6,582 nucleotides of DNA from an uncultured Ruminococcus sp. (GTDB taxonomy: Bacteria; Bacillota; Clostridia; Oscillospirales; Ruminococcaceae). Made by a program: the position numbers and the translations under genes. The notes under the pieces are model-generated. The model had not been told where the DNA came from, made no database searches, and saw nothing but the letters and a program-made list of their open reading frames with translations. This document shows positions 5,951 through 6,582 of the stretch, piece by piece. Position 1 is the first letter of the stretch, and each line of letters starts with the position of its first letter. The stretch lies in NCBI GenBank assembly GCA_946404705.1, contig CAMJES010000129.1, positions 1 to 6,582 on the forward strand, written 5' to 3'.

Positions 5951-6582
5951 ATGGATTTTTCAGAGTTTGAAAAAAAGATAGGATATACATTCAAAAACAA
6001 AGAGCTTCTTCACGAAGCACTCTCCCATTCAAGCTATGCAAACGAGTTCAAGAACTCCCGAAACTCTAATGAACGCCTTGAATTCCTCGGCGACAGCGTA
6101 CTTTCGATAGTCGTTTCGGAGTATCTTTTCAAGCATTTCAAGCATCTTCCCGAGGGCGACCTTACGAAGATAAGAGCCTCGCTCGTATGCGAAAATGCGC
6201 TGTTTGAATTTTCCAAGAAGATAGACCTCGGACAGCATATCCTGCTTGGAAAGGGCGAGGAAAACAGCGGCGGCAGAGAACGTCCGTCAATCGTTTCCGA
6301 TGCGTTTGAAGCGGTGATAGCGGCGGTGTTCCTTGACGGCGGACTGGACGAAGCGCGGAAATACGTCCTCGGCTTTATGCCCGAGGATATCGACAAATAC
6401 AGAAACCGTTCCAACGGCGACTACAAGACGATATTGCAGGAGGTCATTCAGCGCAATCGTGAGGAAAAGGTGGAATACTACCTTAAATCGCAGTCGGGTC
6501 CCGACCATAACCGCGTGTTCGTTATACATGTAATTCTCAATTCCAACGTTATCGGTACGGGCGAGGGCGACAGCAAAAAGCA
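5951..6582 (+). CDS. rnc: Ribonuclease III, 3'-truncated by the window end
   Basis: RNase III cuts double-stranded RNA, processing rRNA precursors and some mRNAs. The 210 complete codons here have no stop before the window end. The catalytic domain is full: NERLEFLGDSVLS at 40-52 is the family signature, with Glu41, Glu44 and Asp48 matching E. coli Glu38, Glu41 and Asp45. Glu68 in PEGDLTKIRA matches Glu65, and Asp117/Glu120 in SIVSDAFEAVIAAVFLDGG match the metal-binding Asp114/Glu117. The double-stranded RNA-binding domain starts at DYKTILQEVIQ (157-167) and reaches GTGEGDSKK (202-210), so only its last helix, about 15-25 residues, is missing. The ATG at 5951 follows AAAGGA (5934-5939) by 11 nt, and no better in-frame start lies nearby. 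All catalytic residues are present, so the enzyme should be active. Genes such as smc and ftsY often follow in this group but lie outside the window. Confidence 0.97.
   Translation, partial: MDFSEFEKKIGYTFKNKELLHEALSHSSYANEFKNSRNSNERLEFLGDSVLSIVVSEYLFKHFKHLPEGDLTKIRASLVCENALFEFSKKIDLGQHILLGKGEENSGGRERPSIVSDAFEAVIAAVFLDGGLDEARKYVLGFMPEDIDKYRNRSNGDYKTILQEVIQRNREEKVEYYLKSQSGPDHNRVFVIHVILNSNVIGTGEGDSKK

Overview
The window is a fragment of a bacterial chromosome of moderate GC content. Gene order and protein style (topA next to trmFO, plsX upstream of rnc, Shine-Dalgarno-led genes packed tightly on one strand) suggest a Firmicute, most likely a Clostridia member of the Ruminococcaceae/Oscillospiraceae type. 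The genus cannot be fixed from the sequence alone. Every gene I support lies on the + strand.

The first 45 bases are not biological. They are the 3' part of the Illumina TruSeq universal (P5/Read 1) adapter, fused directly to the interior of topA. So the window starts at a real contig end with untrimmed adapter, and topA is cut by assembly rather than by biology.

Layout: adapter (1-45); topA, 5'-truncated, keeping the catalytic tyrosine and three C-terminal zinc ribbons (46-1497); a 148-nt gap with a degenerate 7-nt repeat tract and a possible weak promoter (1498-1645); a 65-residue zinc-ribbon protein of unknown role (1646-1843); trmFO, the folate/FAD-dependent tRNA U54 methyltransferase (1847-3184); three consecutive small membrane-protein genes that look like diverged YcxB-family paralogues (3185-3736, 3752-4327, 4337-4840); plsX, the phosphate acyltransferase of phospholipid synthesis (4837-5853); a 97-nt gap where many relatives carry acpP; and rnc (RNase III), cut by the window end in its RNA-binding domain (5951-6582).

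From the zinc-ribbon gene to plsX, neighbouring genes are separated by 3, 0, 15 and 9 nt and then overlap by 4 nt, so they are probably one transcript with coupled translation. Most genes are housekeeping: DNA supercoiling, tRNA modification, lipid synthesis and RNA processing. The least explained parts are the tandem YcxB-like trio inserted between trmFO and plsX, the small zinc-ribbon gene and the heptad-repeat tract. I see no mobile element, CRISPR array, tRNA, rRNA or defence system, and no clear evidence of a wholly new system.
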